64,000 nucleotides of DNA, taken from positions 930,001 through 994,000 of the forward strand of contig NZ_AP022610.1 in assembly GCF_010729665.1 (NCBI RefSeq), in the 5' to 3' direction. The position numbers and the translations under genes are program-made. Numbering within the stretch: the first letter of the stretch is position 1; every line of letters begins with the position of its first letter. Positions 8,392-17,444 of the stretch are shown here, piece after piece. The notes under the pieces are model-generated. The model searched no databases, was not told where the DNA came from, and saw nothing but the letters and a program-made list of their open reading frames with translations. The stretch is from Mycolicibacterium madagascariense. GTDB taxonomy: Bacteria; Actinomycetota; Actinomycetes; Mycobacteriales; Mycobacteriaceae.

Positions 8392-9186
8392 ATGGTCCAC
8401 AATGGGCGGGTGCTAGCAGTGATCGGCGGTAGTGGGTTCTATACGTTCTTCGGCCCTGATGCGCGCAGCATCAGCGTCGACACCCCGTACGGCGCGCCGA
8501 GCGGCGCCATCACGGTCGGCACCGTCGGCGACCACGAGGTCGCGTTCCTGCCGCGGCACGGCGCACACCACGAATTCTCCCCGCACACCGTGCCCTATCG
8601 CGCGAACATGTGGGCGTTGCGGGCGCTCGGCGTGCGGCGCATCTTCGCGCCCTGCGCGGTGGGCAGCCTCACCCCCGAGCTCGGCCCCGGGTCGATGGTG
8701 GTGCCGGACCAGCTCGTCGACCGCACCAGCGCGCGCCAGGACACCTACTTCGACTCCGGCGGCATCCACGTCGGCTTCGCCGATCCGTACTGCCCGCAGT
8801 TGCGGGCGACGGTCACCGACCTGCCCGGCGTGGTCGACGGCGGCACCATGGTCGTCATTCAGGGTCCGCGGTTCTCCACGCGCGCCGAGAGCCGGTGGTT
8901 CGCCTCACAGGGCTTCACGCTCGTCAACATGACGGGGTACCCCGAGGCGGTGCTGGCCCGCGAACTCGAGATGTGCTATGCCGCAATCGCCTTGGTGACC
9001 GACCTGGACGCCGGCATCGAGTCCGGGGCCGGCGTGCGGGCCGTCGACGTGTTCGCCGAATTCGAGAAGAACCTGGTGCCGTTCAAGCAGCTGGTGCACG
9101 AGGCCATCGACGGCGTCCCGCAGGAGCGCTCCTGCACGGATTGCCTGCCGCACGAGGGCGTCACGCTGCCCATCGAGCTGCCGTGA
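8392..9186 (+). CDS. mtnP: S-methyl-5'-thioadenosine phosphorylase (PNP/MTAP family)
   Basis: Phosphorolysis of 5'-methylthioadenosine (by-product of polyamine or homoserine-lactone-type chemistry and of radical SAM enzymes) to adenine and methylthioribose-1-phosphate. The 264-residue sequence begins with the phosphate-binding GGSGFY motif, has the PRHGAHH segment around residue 57, and carries the family signature GTMVVIQGPRFSTRAESRWF, with NMTGYPEAVLARELE for the nucleoside-binding part. ATG 8392 is preferred; a GTG two codons upstream is equally in frame. The stop overlaps the next gene's GTG. It is divergent from the Emb-like gene with 214 bases between. Confidence 0.92.
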   Translation: MVHNGRVLAVIGGSGFYTFFGPDARSISVDTPYGAPSGAITVGTVGDHEVAFLPRHGAHHEFSPHTVPYRANMWALRALGVRRIFAPCAVGSLTPELGPGSMVVPDQLVDRTSARQDTYFDSGGIHVGFADPYCPQLRATVTDLPGVVDGGTMVVIQGPRFSTRAESRWFASQGFTLVNMTGYPEAVLARELEMCYAAIALVTDLDAGIESGAGVRAVDVFAEFEKNLVPFKQLVHEAIDGVPQERSCTDCLPHEGVTLPIELP

Positions 9187-10214
9187 AGGTCCTCCTCACC
9201 GGGGCCGCGGGATTCATCGGCTCCCGGATTCGCGCGAAGCTGACCGACGCGGGCCACGAGGTGGTCGCCCTGGACGCGATGCTGAGCGCCGCGCACGGGG
9301 ACGGCGCCGACCTCCCGGAGGGCGTCCTCGACGTCGACGTCCGCGATGCCTCCGGCCTGGCGGAGCTGCTGCCCGGGGTCGACGTGGTGTGTCACCAGGC
9401 GGCCGTGGTCGGCGCCGGGGTCGACGCCTCGGATGCGCCGAACTACGGCAGCCACAACGACTTCGGCACGACGGTGCTGCTCGCCGAGATGTTCGCCGCC
9501 GGCTGCACGCGGCTGGTCCTGGCCTCGTCGATGGTGGTGTACGGCCAGGGCGGCTTCGACTGCCCGGTGCACGGCGCCGTCGACCCCCTGCCGCGGGCGC
9601 GCGCCGACCTGGACGCGGGCGTCTTCGAGCACCGCTGCCCGATCGGCGGCGAGGAGCTGGCGTGGCGGCTGGTCGGCGAGCACGCCCCGCTGCGTCCGCG
9701 CAGCCTTTACGCGGCGAGCAAGACCGCGCAGGAGCACTACGCGCTGGCGTGGGCCGAGGCGACCGGCGGCGCGGTCGTCGCGCTGCGCTATCACAACGTC
9801 TACGGCCCGATGATGCCGCGCGACACGCCGTACTCCGGGGTGGCCGCCATCTTCCGGTCGGCCATCGAAAGAGGCGAGCCGCCAAGGGTTTACGAGGACG
9901 GCGGCCAGATGCGCGACTTCGTGCACGTCGACGACGTCGCCGCCGTCAACGTCGCGGCGGTCACGGCGCAGACCGAGGGCTTCGCCGCGTTCAACGTGTG
10001 CTCCGGCAAGCCGATCGCCATCAAGGACGTCGCCGATCGGATCTGCGCCGCCCGAGGGGGCCAGCCGCCGGTCGTCACCGGCCAGTACCGCAGCGGCGAC
10101 GTCCGCCACATCGTCGCCGATCCCGCCGCCGCGGCCGAGGTGCTCGGCTTCCGTGCGGCGATCGACCCGTCGGATGGATTGCGGGAGTTCGCGTTCGCGC
10201 CGCTGCGCGGTTAG
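9183..10214 (+). CDS. NAD-dependent epimerase/dehydratase (GalE-like, extended SDR)
   Basis: A 343-residue extended short-chain dehydrogenase acting on a nucleotide sugar. The N-terminal Rossmann motif is TGAAGFIGS (residues 6-14). The active-site Tyr-Lys is in SLYAASKTAQEHYA, and RYHNVYGPMM plus the C-terminal DFVHVDDVAAVNV are the substrate-domain signatures seen in GalE/RmlB-type enzymes. The syntenic M. tuberculosis gene is called galE3, but the sugar substrate is not evident from sequence. GTG 9183 overlaps the mtnP stop, indicating translational coupling. Confidence 0.88.
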   Translation: MKVLLTGAAGFIGSRIRAKLTDAGHEVVALDAMLSAAHGDGADLPEGVLDVDVRDASGLAELLPGVDVVCHQAAVVGAGVDASDAPNYGSHNDFGTTVLLAEMFAAGCTRLVLASSMVVYGQGGFDCPVHGAVDPLPRARADLDAGVFEHRCPIGGEELAWRLVGEHAPLRPRSLYAASKTAQEHYALAWAEATGGAVVALRYHNVYGPMMPRDTPYSGVAAIFRSAIERGEPPRVYEDGGQMRDFVHVDDVAAVNVAAVTAQTEGFAAFNVCSGKPIAIKDVADRICAARGGQPPVVTGQYRSGDVRHIVADPAAAAEVLGFRAAIDPSDGLREFAFAPLRG

Positions 10215-10227
10215 CCATACTGGGCCC

Positions 10228-11346
10228 ATGACTACCCGCGCGCTGTGCGAACGGTTCGGCATCGAATTCCCGCTGTTCGCCTTCAGCCACTGTCGCGACG
10301 TCGTCGCCGCGGTCACCAACGCCGGCGGCTTCGGCGTGCTGGGGGCGACGGCCTACACGCCCGAGCAGCTCGACCGGGAGCTCAGCTGGATCGACGAGCA
10401 CGTGCACGGCAAGCCCTACGGCGCGGACATCATCGTTCCGGCCACGTTCGAGGGCAAGGGCGAAGGGTTGTCGCGCACCCAGCTCGCCGACCGAATTCCG
10501 ATGGAGTACCGCGACTTCGTCACCGACCTGCTCGTCGCACACGGCATCGAGGCCGACAGCACGCCCCGCCTCGGTGGCTCGGCGCTGACCGGGGACACCG
10601 GCCGCGAGCTGCTGGACGTCGCGATGAGCCATCCGATCGCGTTGATCGCCAATGCCCTTGGCGTGCCGCCCGATTACATGATCGAGGCGGGCCGCGAACG
10701 CGGCATCCCGGTCGCGGCACTGGTCGGCGCCAAGGAGCACGCCGTCAAACAGGTCGCGGCGGGCGTCGACCTGATCGTGGCCCAGGGCACCGAGGCGGGC
10801 GGGCACTGCGGTGAGGTGACCACGCTGGTGCTCGTCCCCGAGGTGCTCGACGCGATCGACGGCGCGGTGCCGGTGCTGGCTGCCGGTGGCATCGTGACGG
10901 GCCGACAGATGGCCGCCGCCGTCGCGATGGGCGCCGACGGCGCGTGGACCGGCTCGGTGTGGCTGACCACCGAGGAGGCCGAGACCGCGTCGCACACCAA
11001 GCAGAAGATGCTCACCGCGACCTCGCGGGACGCCGTTCGTTCGGCGGGGCGCACGGGAAAGCCGTCGCGCCAACTGAAGTCGGACTGGACCGACGCCTGG
11101 CTGCCGAAACCCGGTGGCCGCCAACCGTTGCCGCTGCCCCTGCAGTCGATGCTGAGCGAGCGGGTGCTGCGCCGCATCGACGTGCTGGCCGATCAGGGGC
11201 ATCCCGGCGCGCAGCAGCTCGCCACCTACTTCGTCGGGCAGGGTGTCGGGTTGATGACGAAGGTCAAGCCGGCCCGCGACGTCGTGCTGGAGTTCGTCGA
11301 GGACTACCTCGCCGCCGCGCACCGCCTCGGCGACTCGCTGACCTAG
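10228..11346 (+). CDS. Nitronate monooxygenase (2-nitropropane dioxygenase family)
   Basis: FMN-dependent TIM-barrel enzyme of 372 residues. Typical features are the N-terminal GIEFPLFAF entry with AVTNAGGFGVLGA, the phosphate-binding AGGIVTGRQMAAAVAMGADG stretch around residues 216-235, and GTEAGGH at ~189-195 with the histidine that usually serves as catalytic base. The family oxidises nitronates such as propionate-3-nitronate; some members are called trans-2-enoyl-ACP reductases, but FMN with this His motif favours nitronate monooxygenase. It sits 14 bases after the epimerase gene and may be read from the same transcript. It converges with the two-component genes. Confidence 0.88.
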   Translation: MTTRALCERFGIEFPLFAFSHCRDVVAAVTNAGGFGVLGATAYTPEQLDRELSWIDEHVHGKPYGADIIVPATFEGKGEGLSRTQLADRIPMEYRDFVTDLLVAHGIEADSTPRLGGSALTGDTGRELLDVAMSHPIALIANALGVPPDYMIEAGRERGIPVAALVGAKEHAVKQVAAGVDLIVAQGTEAGGHCGEVTTLVLVPEVLDAIDGAVPVLAAGGIVTGRQMAAAVAMGADGAWTGSVWLTTEEAETASHTKQKMLTATSRDAVRSAGRTGKPSRQLKSDWTDAWLPKPGGRQPLPLPLQSMLSERVLRRIDVLADQGHPGAQQLATYFVGQGVGLMTKVKPARDVVLEFVEDYLAAAHRLGDSLT

Positions 11347-11363
11347 CAGTCGACGCCGGGGGA

Positions 11364-12389
11364 CTACCCCTCGCCCGCGAGCGGCAGGCGCACCTCGAAG
11401 CGGGCGCCGTGCTCCAGGTTGTACGCCGACACCGTGCCGTGGTGGGCGTGCACCAGCCCGGCGGCGATGGCCAGGCCCAGGCCCGAGCCGCTGGGCAGCG
11501 ACGAATCCTCGCGCGGCACCCGGCCATTGGAGCCGCGGTAGGCGACGTCGAACACGCGGGCGAGGTCGGCCTCGTTGATGCCGACGCCGGTGTCGTCGAC
11601 CCTGGCCCACGCGCCCTCTCCGTCGGAGCCGATCGCCAGTTCGACGGTGCCGCCCTCGGGTGTGTGGGCAATGGCGTTGGCCACCAGGTTGGACAGCACC
11701 CGCACCAGGGCACGGTCACTGCCGATCACGCCGACCGGCGTCGCGGGCACCCTGGCGTGCAGGGCGACGCCGGCGCGTTCGGCCGCGATGCGGTGCGCGG
11801 ACACCACGTCGTCGACGACCTCGTCGAGGGCCACCTTGTCGTAGGCGGGTTGCACGGCACCGGCGTTGATCTTGGACATCTCGAACAGGTCGTCGACCAT
11901 CTCGGACAGCCGGATGGTCTCGTGCTCGATGTGCTTGGCGTGCAGGATGACCTCGTCCTGTTCGACGACGCCGTCGGCGATCGCCTCGGCGACGGCGCGG
12001 ATTCCGGCGAGCGGGGTGCGCAGGTCGTGGCTGACGAACGCGACGAGCTGGCGCCGCGACTGCTCGGCGGTCTCCTCGGACTCGTGGATCTCCTGCTCCC
12101 ACACCGTGCGCCGGGCCTGGTAGCGCGCCAGCATGATCGCAGCCGGAATGGTGACCACCGAGACGATGACGAGCACGACGGTCAGGGTCTCCGACTGCGG
12201 TGAGAGCATGAAGCCGCTGGCGCCGAGGACGCCGGTGAAGGTGGCGATCGTGGGAATCAGGACGAGCACCACCATGCTGAGCGTCAGCGACCACGACCGC
12301 GCCAACCGGATCACCGTCGCACCGATCGCCACCACCGGCACCGAGCACGCCAGCGAGAAGCCGACGATCTCCCAGACGTCAGTGGGCAT
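11364..12389 (-). CDS. Two-component sensor histidine kinase
   Basis: A 341-residue membrane kinase with three N-terminal hydrophobic segments (residues ~8-29, 37-58 and 69-88) and almost no extracellular sensor loop, so it may sense membrane or intramembrane signals. The HisKA H-box is FVSHDLRTPL with the phospho-accepting His at 121. The HATPase domain shows the N-box (NLVANAIAHTPEGG), a DTGVGI G1 box and a SGSGLGLAIAAGLV G2 region. The ATG at 12389 overlaps the end of the response regulator gene by 11 bases, so the two are co-translated. Confidence 0.93.
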   Translation of the reverse strand: MPTDVWEIVGFSLACSVPVVAIGATVIRLARSWSLTLSMVVLVLIPTIATFTGVLGASGFMLSPQSETLTVVLVIVSVVTIPAAIMLARYQARRTVWEQEIHESEETAEQSRRQLVAFVSHDLRTPLAGIRAVAEAIADGVVEQDEVILHAKHIEHETIRLSEMVDDLFEMSKINAGAVQPAYDKVALDEVVDDVVSAHRIAAERAGVALHARVPATPVGVIGSDRALVRVLSNLVANAIAHTPEGGTVELAIGSDGEGAWARVDDTGVGINEADLARVFDVAYRGSNGRVPREDSSLPSGSGLGLAIAAGLVHAHHGTVSAYNLEHGARFEVRLPLAGEG

Positions 12390-13065
12390 TGCGCTCCTCG
12401 CTCCACATGTAGCCCCGGCCCCAGACCGTCTGCACCCGATGCTCGGCGCCCAGCTTGGACCGCAATCGCTTGACGTGGACGGTGACGGTCGACAGGTCAC
12501 CGAAGTCCCACTGCCACACCAACTTCAACAGCTCCTCCCGGGTGAAGACGACGCCGGCGTGGGTCAGGAAGAACAGCAGGAGATCGAATTCGCGGTTGGT
12601 CAGGCTGATCGCCCGGCCGCCGATGGTCGCCGACCGCGAGGCCGCCGACACCGTCAGGTTGCCGACCGTCACGACCACCGGCTTGGTGCCGCCCGACGCG
12701 GGGGCCCGCCGCAGCACCGAGCGCACGCGCAGCGCCAGCTCGCGGGGGCTGAACGGCTTGACGAGGTAGTCGTCGGCGCCGGCCTCCAGTCCCGCGATGC
12801 GGTCGTCCTCCTCGCCCAGGGCGGTCAGGAGGATGACGGGCACCGCGTAGCCGCCGCGTTCGCGCAGGACGCGGCACAGCGCCAGCCCGTCGGGCCCCGG
12901 CATCATCACGTCGAGGACGGCGACGTCGATCTGCTCGGCGCCCAGCAGGCGCAGAGCCTGGTTGCCGTCACTGGCGACCGAGACGTCGAGGCCGTCGCGT
13001 TCCAGGTACCGGCGCACGACGTCGCGCACGACGTTGTCGTCGTCGGCGATCAGAACCCGGGTCAC
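12379..13065 (-). CDS. OmpR/PhoB-family response regulator
   Basis: A 228-residue DNA-binding response regulator. The receiver domain (1-115) shows acidic residues D8-D10, phospho-acceptor D52 in AVLDVMMPG, T81 in ILLTALG and K103 in YLVKPFSPRE. The C-terminal winged helix (~130-225) has the OmpR-type SLTNREFDLLLFF start and the recognition/wing region VTVHVKRLRSKL...VWGRGYMW. It is the first gene of the pair with the kinase behind it. Target genes are not evident. Confidence 0.94.
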   Translation of the reverse strand: MTRVLIADDDNVVRDVVRRYLERDGLDVSVASDGNQALRLLGAEQIDVAVLDVMMPGPDGLALCRVLRERGGYAVPVILLTALGEEDDRIAGLEAGADDYLVKPFSPRELALRVRSVLRRAPASGGTKPVVVTVGNLTVSAASRSATIGGRAISLTNREFDLLLFFLTHAGVVFTREELLKLVWQWDFGDLSTVTVHVKRLRSKLGAEHRVQTVWGRGYMWSEERNAH

Positions 13066-13150
13066 AACGGTCCACAGTAACCGGGCACGCGCCCCACCTG
13101 CGCCGACGTCACTGATTCGTCAGCCCTCCTGGTGCGGGGGGAGGGTCGGG

Positions 13151-13825
13151 GTGACTAATCTCTTACCGGTGGACTCCTCTCGCGTGACGGTGGTGCTGCC
13201 CTGTCTGAACGAGGCGGAGTCGCTGCCGGGGGTGCTCGAACTCATCCCCGACGGGTACCGCGCGCTGGTGGTCGACAACAACAGCACCGACGGCACCGCC
13301 GACGTGGCCAGGCGCTACGGCGCGGAGGTCGTCGCGGAGTCCCGGGCCGGGTACGGCGCGGCCGTGCACGCGGGCATGGTCGCGGCCAGCACACCCATCG
13401 TGGCGGTGCTGGACGGTGACGGCTCGCTCGATCCCCGGGAACTTCCCAAGCTCGTCGAGGAACTCGACCGCGGAGTCGACCTGGCGGTCGGCCGCAGGCG
13501 CTGCTCGCCCGGGGTTCGCTGGCCATGGCACGCGCGGCTGGGCACGCAGGTGGTGTGCTGGCGGCTGCGCCAACGACACCGGATTCCGGTGCACGACATC
13601 GCGCCGATGCGGGTTGCGCGACGCGACGCCATCGTCGGGCTCGGTGTAGCCGACCGCAGATCAGGGTATCCGCTGGAACTGTTGGTCCGGGCGGCCGCCG
13701 CGGGCTGGAAGATCGCCGAGCACGATGTCGCCTACGGCACCCGCACCGGAGGGAAGTCCAAGGTGAGTGGTTCGGTCCGGGGGAGCTTCTTTGCTGTCCT
13801 GGACTTCTGGCGGGTGATTTCGTGA
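13151..13825 (+). CDS. Family 2 glycosyltransferase (dolichyl-phosphate-sugar synthase-like)
   Basis: A 224-residue GT-A enzyme. VVLPCLNEAESLPGVL, VDNNSTDGTADVA and the DGDGSLDP acidic motif (the metal/nucleotide-sugar site) mark it as a GT2 polyprenyl-phosphate-sugar synthase-like protein; the C-terminal GTRTGGKSKVSGS is shared with the Rv0539 group. It has no C-terminal membrane helices, unlike Ppm1/DPM-type proteins. GTG 13151 has a good GGGGGAGGG ribosome-binding site; GTG 13169 is an alternative that starts right at the domain. The stop overlaps the next gene's start. Confidence 0.88.
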   Translation: MTNLLPVDSSRVTVVLPCLNEAESLPGVLELIPDGYRALVVDNNSTDGTADVARRYGAEVVAESRAGYGAAVHAGMVAASTPIVAVLDGDGSLDPRELPKLVEELDRGVDLAVGRRRCSPGVRWPWHARLGTQVVCWRLRQRHRIPVHDIAPMRVARRDAIVGLGVADRRSGYPLELLVRAAAAGWKIAEHDVAYGTRTGGKSKVSGSVRGSFFAVLDFWRVIS

Positions 13826-14508
13826 GTGCTGACGTCCCGGTCACCGCGCTCGTGGTGGCCAAGGCGCCCGTGCCCGGGTTGGCCAAGACCCGCCTCGCAG
13901 CAACCGTGGGCAACGCCGCGGCGGCCGACATCGCGGCCGCCGCCCTGCTGGACACCCTCGACGCCGTCGCGGCCGCCCCCGTCGCCGCCCGCGTCGTGGC
14001 CATGACCGGTGACCTCGCGGCGGCCAGCCGCAGCGCCGAGATCGAGCGTCGGCTCGCGGACTTCGTCGTCATCCCCCAACGCGGTGACGACTTCGGCGAC
14101 CGGCTGGCCCACGCCCACGCCGATGCCTCGGCCGCGGCCGGCGGACTGCCGGTGCTGCAGATCGGCATGGACACCCCGCAGGTGAGCGCAGGCCTGCTCG
14201 CCGACTGCGCCCGCGAGCTCGTCGCGTCCGGCGCGGTGCTCGGCATGGCGACCGACGGCGGCTGGTGGGTGCTCGGCATCACCCAGCCCGACAGCGCCGA
14301 ATGCCTGCGCGCCGTGCCGATGTCGACGGCGGAGACCGGCGCCGCGACGCGCGCCGCGCTGCGCGACGCCGGCGTGGACGTCACCCTGGTGGCCGAGTTG
14401 ACGGACGTCGACACCATCGACGACGTCGGCGAGGTACGTCGGGAATGCCAGTTGGACAGTCGATTTCGTCAGGCGACCGGGGCAGTGGAGGTGGAGCGTG
14501 CTGGGTAA
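13822..14508 (+). CDS. DUF2064 / TIGR04282-type glycosyltransferase-like protein
   Basis: A 228-residue protein with the nucleotidyl/glycosyltransferase-A-like fold of DUF2064: VVAKAPVPGLAKTRLA at the N-terminus (compare the KxPxPGxxKTRL motif), then QIGMDTPQVS and GMATDGGWWVLG, which place the conserved acidic and glycine residues of the active site. Related proteins are annotated as 'arsenosugar biosynthesis glycosyltransferase', but the substrate is unproven here. It overlaps the GT2 gene upstream (GTGA) and the methyltransferase downstream (11 bases), forming a compact three-gene unit. Confidence 0.82.
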   Translation: MSADVPVTALVVAKAPVPGLAKTRLAATVGNAAAADIAAAALLDTLDAVAAAPVAARVVAMTGDLAAASRSAEIERRLADFVVIPQRGDDFGDRLAHAHADASAAAGGLPVLQIGMDTPQVSAGLLADCARELVASGAVLGMATDGGWWVLGITQPDSAECLRAVPMSTAETGAATRAALRDAGVDVTLVAELTDVDTIDDVGEVRRECQLDSRFRQATGAVEVERAG

Positions 14509-15130
14509 TTTGTACGATCAGGCGTTGACGGGCGAGCGATGTTGGATTCGCTACGACGACGGTAGCGTGCAGGGTCTCCCAGTGCACAGTTGGCTTCCCG
14601 GCGGCCGTCGTCTCGACAAGGCCTTCGACAAGGCGGTGCTCGCGCTGTGCGACGGTCCGACGATCGATCTCGGTTGCGGCCCAGGGCGATTCGTCGCCCA
14701 TCTGACCAAGCTCGGCATCCCCGCCCTCGGTGTCGACCAGTCTCAGACGGCGGTGGAGCTGGCCCGCCGCAGCGGTGCGCCCGCCCTGCGGCGCGACGTG
14801 TTCGAGCGGCTGCCCGGCATGGGGCGCTGGGGCACCGTGCTCCTCGCCGACGGCAACGTGGGTCTCGGCGGTGATCCGAGCCGGGTGCTGCGGCGCGCCG
14901 GTGAGCTGATGCGCATCGGCGGTCGGTGCGTCGCCGAGTTCGACCCCTCGATCAGCGGCGTCCAAAACCGTTGGGTTCGATTGGAATCCGCGTCGACCGT
15001 CGGAACCTGGTTCCAGTGGGCCTCGGTCGGCGTCGACTGCGCCAGGTCCCTTGCCGAGGAGGTCGGACTCGTCGTCACCTCCGTCATCCCGGTCGGCAAC
15101 CGGGTGCTCGCCAGTCTGTCCGCCGCCTGA
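14498..15130 (+). CDS. Class I SAM-dependent methyltransferase
   Basis: A 210-residue Rossmann methyltransferase. The SAM-binding motif I is TIDLGCGPGRFVAHL (glycine-rich loop at about residues 55-69), followed by an acidic residue at the end of strand 2 (GVDQS). A conserved N-terminal WLPGGRRLDKAFD segment precedes it. It overlaps the DUF2064 gene by 11 bases. GT2, DUF2064 and this methyltransferase recur together in actinobacteria, which suggests one pathway modifying a polyprenyl-linked or small sugar; the acceptor is not known. Confidence 0.85.
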   Translation: MLGNLYDQALTGERCWIRYDDGSVQGLPVHSWLPGGRRLDKAFDKAVLALCDGPTIDLGCGPGRFVAHLTKLGIPALGVDQSQTAVELARRSGAPALRRDVFERLPGMGRWGTVLLADGNVGLGGDPSRVLRRAGELMRIGGRCVAEFDPSISGVQNRWVRLESASTVGTWFQWASVGVDCARSLAEEVGLVVTSVIPVGNRVLASLSAA

Positions 15131-15145
15131 CTTCCGTTGCGCGAA

Positions 15146-16501
15146 CTACCAGTTCGTGAAGATCAGGTGGTTGAGCGCCAGTGCGCCCACGACGTTGAGG
15201 GCCAGCCACCAGCGGTGTGACCGCGCGGGCAGGAAGGCACCCGCCGCGGTGAGCCAGACGGTGTAGGGCAACCAGATTCGCTCGACCTCCGCCTTGCTGA
15301 GCATGCTGAGATCCGCGCAGATCATGGCGAGCAGCGCCGCCAGCACCAGCAGGTGCAGACCCGACCGCGCCTTGATCGCCCTCACGTCGAATGCACGCGT
15401 CACGCCGGCCACCGTGCCGAGCCCGATCGCGCAGACCACCGACGCGAAGTTCGCCCACGACCAGTACTGGAACGGCCGGTTCGCCGCGATGCCCTGCCAG
15501 TACCGCTGCTGGACGAGGGTGTAGCCGTCGAACCACCAGAACCCGGCCAGCGCGAAGACCCCGACCACGACGAGCGCGGCGACCACGGCGGGCACCAGCG
15601 TGCGCAGTGCGGTGCGGACGGTGGGGGCGGTGAACAGCACCGCGACCGCGAGCAGCGCGATCAGGCCGAGGCCGTAGTTGAGGAAGACCGCCCAGCCGAG
15701 CAGCAGACCACCCCCGGCGGCCACCAGCGCGGGCAGTCGCACCGCGCCCCGCGTCGCGAGTGCCAGCAGCGCCAGACCCCACGCCGCCACCCCGGCGAAG
15801 TACCCGTCGGCCGACACCGCGATCCAGATCGCCGTCGGCGCGACCGCGACGAACGGGGCCGCCGCGCGCGCGAGATCATCCCCGCACAGCACGCGGGCCG
15901 TGACGACGATCGCCGCCGCCGCGCTGGTGCCGATCAGCACGCAGAAGATCGCCGCCCACATGCCCCCGCCGAGGCCGATGCGGTCGAGCCACACGAACGT
16001 CAGCAGCGCCCCCGGCGGATGGCCCGACACGTGGGTGATCCACGAATGTGGTTGGAAGTCCAGGATTCTCGACGAGAAGGAGCGGACCGCATAGGGGATG
16101 TCGGTGACCGACGGCACCTGTCGCAGGTACTCGTTGGTGGTCGTCAGCCGGTCGGCGAACCCGCGCCGCCACCCGTCGACCATCGCCAGCGAGAACGCCC
16201 AGCCACCCGAGACCGCCCACGTCACCCACGGCACGGCCCGCCAGGGCAGCCGCCGGGCGACCGCGGGGCCCCACAGCGCGGTGCCGAAGCCGATGACGAT
16301 CGCGGGGCCGGTGCCCCAGCCCATGTGCACGTCCCACCATCCGAAGATGGGGGCGGCCTCGGCGTACATCTGGATCTGCCGGGCCGTGCTGTGGATCAGC
16401 GGCGTCACGATGCCGAGGTGCAGCTGCGGGACGACGAAGGCCGCCGTGACCAACAGGGCCGCCAGGAGGGCCGCGATCACCTCGCGTCGGGCTGACTTCA
16501 C
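15146..16501 (-). CDS. Polytopic membrane protein, probable GT-C-type glycosyltransferase
   Basis: A 451-residue protein with ten or more hydrophobic helices. The first external loop carries histidines and acidic residues (FGWWDVHMGWGTG), and a later loop has HSWITHVSGHPPGALL, reminiscent of GT-C mannosyl- or arabinosyltransferase-like proteins. No DD/DE pair as clear as in Emb is visible, so catalysis is unproven. The gene converges on the methyltransferase with 15 bases between. The syntenic M. tuberculosis gene (Rv0541c) is annotated only as an integral membrane protein. Confidence 0.75.
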   Translation of the reverse strand: MKSARREVIAALLAALLVTAAFVVPQLHLGIVTPLIHSTARQIQMYAEAAPIFGWWDVHMGWGTGPAIVIGFGTALWGPAVARRLPWRAVPWVTWAVSGGWAFSLAMVDGWRRGFADRLTTTNEYLRQVPSVTDIPYAVRSFSSRILDFQPHSWITHVSGHPPGALLTFVWLDRIGLGGGMWAAIFCVLIGTSAAAAIVVTARVLCGDDLARAAAPFVAVAPTAIWIAVSADGYFAGVAAWGLALLALATRGAVRLPALVAAGGGLLLGWAVFLNYGLGLIALLAVAVLFTAPTVRTALRTLVPAVVAALVVVGVFALAGFWWFDGYTLVQQRYWQGIAANRPFQYWSWANFASVVCAIGLGTVAGVTRAFDVRAIKARSGLHLLVLAALLAMICADLSMLSKAEVERIWLPYTVWLTAAGAFLPARSHRWWLALNVVGALALNHLIFTNW

Positions 16502-16576
16502 GCCTACCTACCCTAGGTGGGGCGATCCGGCGCCTCGCGTGACGGTTCACTGACGCTCAGCCGAGGGCGGTCACCC

Positions 16577-17386
16577 TCAGGCGTCGCGCCACTTCACCAT
16601 CTGTTCGACGGTGCTGAAGTCGTAGCCGTCGGCGTCGGGGGCGATCTCGGTCGTGAACAGCGTGACGCCGGCCTCGCGGTAGGCGTCGGCCTCGGCGGCG
16701 CTCTCCCACACCGACGAGCGCTCGATGTCGCTGCCCCGGCGTCCATTGGCCTCGGCCAGTTCGTCGACGAGCCGGCTCGCCTCGACGAACTTGTCGAGCG
16801 GCAGGAAGGCGTGCCAGATGTCGGCGTGCTTGGCGACGGCGGGCAGCGAGCGCTTGGCGCCCGAACCCCCGATGAGCACCGGGATGTCGCGCACCGGCGG
16901 CGGATTGAGCTGCGCCATCCGATTCTCGATGCGCAGGAGTCCCTCGTCGAAGAGGTCGAACCGGGTCTTGAACGTGCCGAACTCGTAACCGTATGTGGTG
17001 TAGTCCTTTTCGTACCAGCCGGCGCCGAGGCCGAGGATCACCCGGCCGCCGCTGATGTGGTCGACGGTGCGGGCCATGTCGGCCAGCAGGTCGGGGTTGC
17101 GGTAGCCGATGCCGGTGACCAGCAGGCCGATCTCGACGCGCGAGGTGATCTCTCCCCAGGACGCGAGTGCGGTCCAGCCTTCGAAGTTCACCTCGTCGGG
17201 TTGCTGGTCGAAGAGGACGGGCTTGCCGTCGACGATGCCCTTCATGGCGATCTTGTGGAAGTGGTCGTAGCCGAAGACGACGTCGACGCCGATGTCCTCG
17301 GCGTGCCGCACGGCGTCGCGCCAGGTGCGGTAGTCGGGCGCGCCGCCCGGCTGGAGCTGGACGCTTACACGGGTGGGTCGGGTCAT
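16577..17386 (-). CDS. LLM-class F420-dependent oxidoreductase
   Basis: A 269-residue luciferase-like monooxygenase-family TIM barrel. Recognisable parts are the start VSVQLQPGGAPDY, GVDVVFGYDHFH, SRVEIGLLVTGIGYRNPDLLADMA, and the signature GGRVILGLGAGWYEKDYTTYGYEFG that forms the cofactor pocket. VLIGGSGAKRSLPAVAKHAD is the C-terminal cofactor phosphate site typical of F420-using mycobacterial members. The substrate is unknown. It is followed downstream, on the same strand, by the glycosyltransferase-like membrane gene 75 bases away. Confidence 0.9.
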   Translation of the reverse strand: MTRPTRVSVQLQPGGAPDYRTWRDAVRHAEDIGVDVVFGYDHFHKIAMKGIVDGKPVLFDQQPDEVNFEGWTALASWGEITSRVEIGLLVTGIGYRNPDLLADMARTVDHISGGRVILGLGAGWYEKDYTTYGYEFGTFKTRFDLFDEGLLRIENRMAQLNPPPVRDIPVLIGGSGAKRSLPAVAKHADIWHAFLPLDKFVEASRLVDELAEANGRRGSDIERSSVWESAAEADAYREAGVTLFTTEIAPDADGYDFSTVEQMVKWRDA

Positions 17387-17444
17387 GCGATCTCCTCGAG
17401 TGCCGCTACTGGGTCACTCGGGCACAAGCCCCGTTGTTTATCGT

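Noticed and set aside
5142..8432. Several long + strand frames across the Emb-like gene (e.g. 6891-8432)
   Set aside because: They are antisense shadows of high-GC coding sequence with no recognisable domain; the minus-strand frame has all the Emb motifs.
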